A DNA stretch of 8,691 nucleotides from Candidatus Competibacteraceae bacterium (lineage in GTDB: Bacteria; Pseudomonadota; Gammaproteobacteria; Competibacterales; Competibacteraceae). The translations under genes and the position numbers were made by a program. The DNA lies in assembly GCA_020444985.1 (NCBI GenBank), contig JAGRHK010000049.1, forward strand, positions 1 to 8,691, given 5' to 3'. The notes beneath the pieces are model-generated. The model had not been told where the DNA came from and made no database searches. It saw only the letters and a program-made list of their open reading frames with translations. Shown one piece after another: positions 5,857 to 8,691 of this stretch; position 1 is the stretch's first letter; each line of letters opens with the position of its first letter.

Positions 5857-6351
5857 CTATCGTTCGCCCATCTGTGAACGCAAGCTGTCCAGGACGCCCC
5901 GAAACGTTTCTTCATTGCGCGGATTCAGATCGCTCAAGGTCTGGTGCGCTTCATAGATGATCCGCGTCAGATCTTCCTTGCACGGACCCTCGATATTCAA
6001 TTGTTGCAGGGCGTCGGTAATCGTCTCGCCCGTATCGCGGATATTGAAGATCTCGTAAAATCCCATGCTGTCCATGACCTGATTGACATCCGGATTGGTG
6101 GACAACAACGTGGTCTTGTGCGCGAAATGCTGGCGGTTGAAATTGGCAATCTTCGCCAGCAGACCCAGGCTGGTGCTGTCGATGGACTGCGTTTCCGTCA
6201 AATCGACCACGATGTCCTCGTAGTCGGCGCGGGCGAATAGCGCATCCAGGAAATCGCCCAAGGCGCAGCCCATGGTATAACGTATATCGCCGACCAGTTT
6301 CAGAATGTAGATATTGCCCTGTTTGACGTAGAACGCGGTTCCCGATTCCAT
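5857..6351 (-). CDS. rssC: STAS-domain anti-sigma-factor antagonist, RssC-like
   Basis: A 164-residue cytoplasmic partner-switching protein. Residues 5-110 form a STAS domain: YILKLVGDIRYTMGCAL (first strands), DIVVDLTETQSIDSTSLG with Ser59 at the position phosphorylated in RsbV-type proteins (DST-x-LG), then LLSTNPDVNQVMDSMGF. A helical tail (about 111-164, with LTRIIYEAHQTLSDLNPRNE) follows, as I recall for Pseudomonas RssC. It is the expected substrate of the PP2C phosphatase encoded just upstream; the dephosphorylated form would capture an anti-sigma factor or other partner, none of which is in the window. The start is ATG 6351-6349, two bases after the upstream stop, with GAGAGGA at 6368-6362. 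A TTG at 6357, overlapping that stop, is the alternative and would add two residues. It is the last gene of the operon; no terminator is evident after it. Confidence 0.85.
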   Translation of the reverse strand: MESGTAFYVKQGNIYILKLVGDIRYTMGCALGDFLDALFARADYEDIVVDLTETQSIDSTSLGLLAKIANFNRQHFAHKTTLLSTNPDVNQVMDSMGFYEIFNIRDTGETITDALQQLNIEGPCKEDLTRIIYEAHQTLSDLNPRNEETFRGVLDSLRSQMGER

Positions 6352-6353
6352 AC

Positions 6354-7535
6354 TCAAACCATCCTCTCGATCAGTAACAAGGTCACATCATCCGGCAATG
6401 AGCCTGACTCGTCTAGACCCAGCGCCTGAACCAGATTCTCGATGCTCAGTTTGGTGTGGGTGACCAGATCCAATAGAAACGTCTGCTTGTCGCGCAACGT
6501 GGTCTGCGGCAGGGTTTCCAGGATGCCGTCCGAGATGCAGGCCAGGGTGAAGCGTGACGGCAACTGCATCGACTCGTTCTGATAGCTGGCGAAATCAAAC
6601 AGACCGATCGGCAGGCTCTTCTTGCCGACATAGTGGGCCGTCTGGCCGTCAAACAGAATGGGGAAAGGAAACTGGCCACCGCTGCTGTAGCGGAGCTGAT
6701 TGCTGGGCCAATCGATGACGCCATAGAACATGGTCAAATATTTATCCATGTGGCAACTAAAGATTTCCCGGTTCAACCGGCTCAGGGTTTCTGCGGGATT
6801 CAGGATGCCTTTATCGCGATTTTGCCGGCGTAGCTCCCGGTAACGGCCAATATAGCTTTTAAGCATCACAGTCACGAATGCCGATGAGACCCCGTGGCCA
6901 GAGACGTCGGCGATGTAGAAACCCAGGTGATCGCCGTCAATGGCGAAATAGTCCACAAAATCGCCGCTGAGGTATTGCGAAGTCAGCAAATGGCGGCTGA
7001 AGCGATAATTTCGGTACAGTTTATTATTTTCCGGCAGCAGCTGAAACTGGATGCGCCGCGCCGCCGCCTCGTCTTCCTGCAACTGCCGCACGGTCTGTTG
7101 CAATTGCTCATTGACCGCTTCCAGATGTTCGCGATGTTCACGGTTTTCCTGGCGCAAGCGGGCGCGCTCCAGCGCATGGTCAATGGCATGCTCCAGCACC
7201 GCCATATCCTCGATGGGCTTGGTGACGTAGTCCCATGCGCCGAGTTTGAGCGCCTGAATAGCGTCGCTCATGCCGCCCATGCCGGACACGACCAGAATCG
7301 GCAAGTCGGCGAATTCGCGCGTGACCACCGCCAGCACTTGCAGGCCATCCATTTCCGGCATGCGCAGGTCGCACAGCACCAGATCAGGATGCTCCCGGCG
7401 AATCATGTCGATGCCGGTGCGGCCATCGCTGGCTTGAATGACCTCGAAACCACTGTCTTCCAGATAAGTCGCGAGGATTTCACGGATCATCGGTTCATCA
7501 TCGATGGTCAAAATGCGCACGGCAGGCGCGATCAT
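6354..7535 (-). CDS. rssB: RssB-like response regulator: receiver plus PP2C-type serine phosphatase
   Basis: A 393-residue two-domain protein. The receiver (about 6-122) has the acidic pair Asp12-Asp13, phosphoacceptor Asp56 in LCDLRMPEMDG, Ser84 in VVSGMGG, and Lys106 in TKP. A helical coiled linker rich in Glu, Gln and Arg follows (about 123-165). The SpoIIE/PP2C domain starts at ARRIQFQLLPE. It carries metal-binding acids in YLSGDFVDYF (Asp192), IADVSGHG (Asp210), SDGILE and PDDVTLLLIE, so it looks catalytically intact. Order, length and motifs match Pseudomonas RssB as I recall it, where an RssC-type STAS gene also follows. Unlike E. coli RssB, which has lost phosphatase activity and delivers RpoS to ClpXP, this one should dephosphorylate its STAS partner when the receiver state allows. 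The ATG at 7535-7533 overlaps the upstream TGA (ATGA) and is served by GGGAG at 7548-7544. The same frame runs open to 7769 but that stretch lacks domain features. Confidence 0.9.
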   Translation of the reverse strand: MIAPAVRILTIDDEPMIREILATYLEDSGFEVIQASDGRTGIDMIRREHPDLVLCDLRMPEMDGLQVLAVVTREFADLPILVVSGMGGMSDAIQALKLGAWDYVTKPIEDMAVLEHAIDHALERARLRQENREHREHLEAVNEQLQQTVRQLQEDEAAARRIQFQLLPENNKLYRNYRFSRHLLTSQYLSGDFVDYFAIDGDHLGFYIADVSGHGVSSAFVTVMLKSYIGRYRELRRQNRDKGILNPAETLSRLNREIFSCHMDKYLTMFYGVIDWPSNQLRYSSGGQFPFPILFDGQTAHYVGKKSLPIGLFDFASYQNESMQLPSRFTLACISDGILETLPQTTLRDKQTFLLDLVTHTKLSIENLVQALGLDESGSLPDDVTLLLIERMV

Positions 7536-7918
7536 AGCTGTTTCTCCCGCAAAGCCAGCGCCCGGGCCGCCTTGGCTAAGGGCGCCATGTCGCCCAGGGG
7601 TTTCTGGTAAACGCTGGCGTCGGTCAACCCCATGGCCCGCAGGTCCTCGGGCAGATGGTAGCTGGATGAACCGGTATGGATCAGGAATTTCATGTCGGGA
7701 TACAAACGGTGCAGGGTGCGGATCGCGGTGTTGCCGTCCATATCCGGCAGGCGCATGTCCATGATGCACACCCGGCAGCCACCGCCGTCCAGTAACCAGT
7801 TCAGCGCGGGCATCACGGCTTCAAAGGTTACGACCCAAAATCCTTCGTCCTCCAGGTAGGCTTTCAGATTTTCCCGGATCATTTCCTCATCATCGACAAT
7901 TAGCACCCAATGCGTCAT
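7532..7918 (-). CDS. Single-domain response regulator (receiver only)
   Basis: A 128-residue CheY-like receiver with no output domain. Key residues are present: Asp9-Asp10 (IVDDEE), phosphoacceptor Asp54 in IMDMRLPDMDG, Thr82 in IHTGSSS, and Lys106 in YQKP. The C-terminus is a short Ala/Leu/Lys helix. It starts like the receiver of the next gene (both have an MIRE...YLED-GF stretch), suggesting the two receivers are related by duplication. It sits between the sensor kinase and the receiver-phosphatase with ATGA overlaps on both sides, so it is likely a partner of that kinase. Possible roles are phosphate shuttle, phosphate sink, or allosteric partner of the kinase; the sequence does not decide. 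ATG 7918-7916 is chosen for its strong GGGAGG ribosome site and overlap with the kinase stop; the frame is open to 7960 without added domain content. Confidence 0.9.
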   Translation of the reverse strand: MTHWVLIVDDEEMIRENLKAYLEDEGFWVVTFEAVMPALNWLLDGGGCRVCIMDMRLPDMDGNTAIRTLHRLYPDMKFLIHTGSSSYHLPEDLRAMGLTDASVYQKPLGDMAPLAKAARALALREKQL

Positions 7919-8691
7919 GGCAACGCCTCCCGCCCCAGAGGTAGCCGTATACTGAAACAAGCGCCCTGGCCTGGCTTGGAGGTCACGACGAGTCGGCCGC
8001 GGTGCTGTTCAGTCACGATAAAATAGGAGACCGATAACCCCAGGCCGGTCCCAGCGCCGACTTCCTTGGTGGTGAAGAACGGCTCGAAAATTCGCTTCAG
8101 GGTTTTTTCATCCATTCCGGGGCCGTTGTCAACCACTTCGATGAGCGCGTGGAGGGAGGCGTAGCGCGTGCGCAAGAGGATCGTGGGTGTACATGTGCTG
8201 GCTTCGGCCATGGCTTGCGCCGCGTTTTTCAGCAAATTCAGGATCACCTGCTCGATCTCGGTCTTGTCGCACTGCACGGCGCGCGGACCGGGATCAAAGT
8301 CGCGCTCAATGGTAATGCGCTTAAAATCATACTTTTTTTTCAGATCGTAGTCGCTGGCGGCCAGCCGCAACACGGTTTCCAGTAAATCTTCGACGTCGAC
8401 GGGCGCAAAGCGCGATTCACTGTGACGGCTGAACGATAACATATCGGCCACGATTTTGGCGGCGCGCGCGCCCGCTTCGCGGATCCCTTCCAGAAAATGC
8501 AGAATACGACGTTGTTCCAGATAGCGGTTGAGGCGGTCCAGGTTGACGCCGATCGCTTCAGCAGCCGCGCGATTTTGCGGCATGGCGGGATCAATGCGCC
8601 GCAGGATATTCTGGCTGCCTTGCAAGATAGCCCCCAAGGGGTTGTTGATTTCGTGCGCCATGCCGGCGGCCAGTCCGCCGACCGACAACAT
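7915..8691 (-). CDS. Sensor histidine kinase, C-terminal part (5' end beyond window)
   Basis: Reads from the right edge to the TGA at 7917-7915; 258 codons are visible and the sensor region is missing. The H-box GGLAAGMAHEINNPLGAI places the phosphoaccepting His 13 residues into the visible part. A longer than usual dimerisation region follows, including NLDRLNRYLEQRRI and AAKIVADMLSFSRHSES. The HATPase_c domain has its N-box EQVILNLLKNAAQAM, G1 box VVDNGPGMD, F-box FEPFFTTK and G2 box GTGLGLSV, so the catalytic core appears intact. The ATG at 8691-8689 is internal: MLSVGGLAAGMAHE is the ordinary lead into an H-box, so the true start and input domains (perhaps PAS or membrane segments) lie upstream. 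Its stop overlaps the receiver start (ATGA). It is the likely phosphodonor for the receivers encoded next. Confidence 0.92.
   Translation of the reverse strand: MLSVGGLAAGMAHEINNPLGAILQGSQNILRRIDPAMPQNRAAAEAIGVNLDRLNRYLEQRRILHFLEGIREAGARAAKIVADMLSFSRHSESRFAPVDVEDLLETVLRLAASDYDLKKKYDFKRITIERDFDPGPRAVQCDKTEIEQVILNLLKNAAQAMAEASTCTPTILLRTRYASLHALIEVVDNGPGMDEKTLKRIFEPFFTTKEVGAGTGLGLSVSYFIVTEQHRGRLVVTSKPGQGACFSIRLPLGREALP
7926..7931 (-). promoter_or_regulatory. Strong ribosome binding site for the single-domain receiver
   Basis: GGGAGG on the minus strand lies 7 nt before ATG 7918. It sits inside the last codons of the kinase gene and fixes the receiver start at the ATGA overlap. Confidence 0.7.

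Noticed and set aside
6894..7610. Plus-strand open frame opposite the RssB-like gene
   Set aside because: Antisense shadow of a clear receiver-PP2C protein; no recognisable domain.
7536..7769. N-terminal extension of the RssB-like protein up to 7769
   Set aside because: Overlaps the upstream receiver in another frame, is Pro/His/Arg-rich, and the receiver domain starts immediately after ATG 7535 with a good ribosome site.
8689..8691. ATG at the right edge as the start of the histidine kinase
   Set aside because: It lies 12 residues before the phosphoaccepting His, inside the HisKA domain; the real start must be outside the window.
1..8691. CRISPR array, tRNA, rRNA, or phage/defence genes
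   Set aside because: No regularly spaced repeats, no tRNA or rRNA-like sequence, and all long frames are accounted for by the genes listed.

Overview
The window looks like chromosome from a fairly GC-rich gammaproteobacterium. This is inferred from protein resemblance: RsmI is close to the E. coli form as I remember it, and the RssB/RssC-like pair closely resembles that of Pseudomonas. Several decayed insertion-sequence scars suggest a genome with high IS load. A Competibacter/Chromatiales-type organism would fit, but the sequence does not prove it.

Layout. (1) Positions 1-1151: the first 56 codons of a GntR/MocR-type regulator (minus strand) diverge from a complete EamA-family transporter (plus strand). 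The 118-bp spacer carries tandem GTAT(C)TGGTTT repeats, a plausible operator. (2) Positions 1148-1377: an intergenic scar. It holds a minus-strand remnant resembling the start of an IS1634-type (DUF4277) transposase, directly abutting a degenerate IS200/IS605 (TnpB-type) right end with its hairpin. (3) Positions 1378-2394: an FMN-dependent tRNA-dihydrouridine synthase of an unusual subtype, closed by three consecutive in-frame stops. (4) Positions 2395-2660: a second scar, with a C-terminal fragment of an IS4-family transposase that keeps the R-E-K part of its YREK signature. (5) Positions 2661-5831: a two-gene unit. The first gene is a large GT20 trehalose-6-phosphate synthase fused to an N-terminal membrane receptor module (TM, extracytoplasmic domain, TM, HAMP-like linker). 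Three bases later comes rsmI, the 16S rRNA C1402 2'-O-methyltransferase. (6) Positions 5857-8691, minus strand and convergent with rsmI: a tightly coupled signalling operon. It encodes a sensor histidine kinase (5' end outside the window), a single-domain receiver, an RssB-like receiver-PP2C phosphatase and an RssC-like STAS anti-sigma-factor antagonist. The first two junctions are ATGA overlaps.

How it may work. The kinase is expected to phosphorylate one or both receivers. The receiver of the RssB-like protein should control its phosphatase, which should dephosphorylate the STAS protein at the Ser of its DST motif and so set partner switching on a sigma or anti-sigma factor encoded elsewhere. 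The neighbouring receptor-fused trehalose-6-phosphate synthase is a classic kind of stress-response enzyme, so the two units may belong to one stress programme; this link is inference from adjacency. The most unusual features are the receptor-GT20 fusion, the kinase plus extra receiver in front of an RssB-RssC pair, and the atypical dus gene bracketed by insertion-sequence scars.
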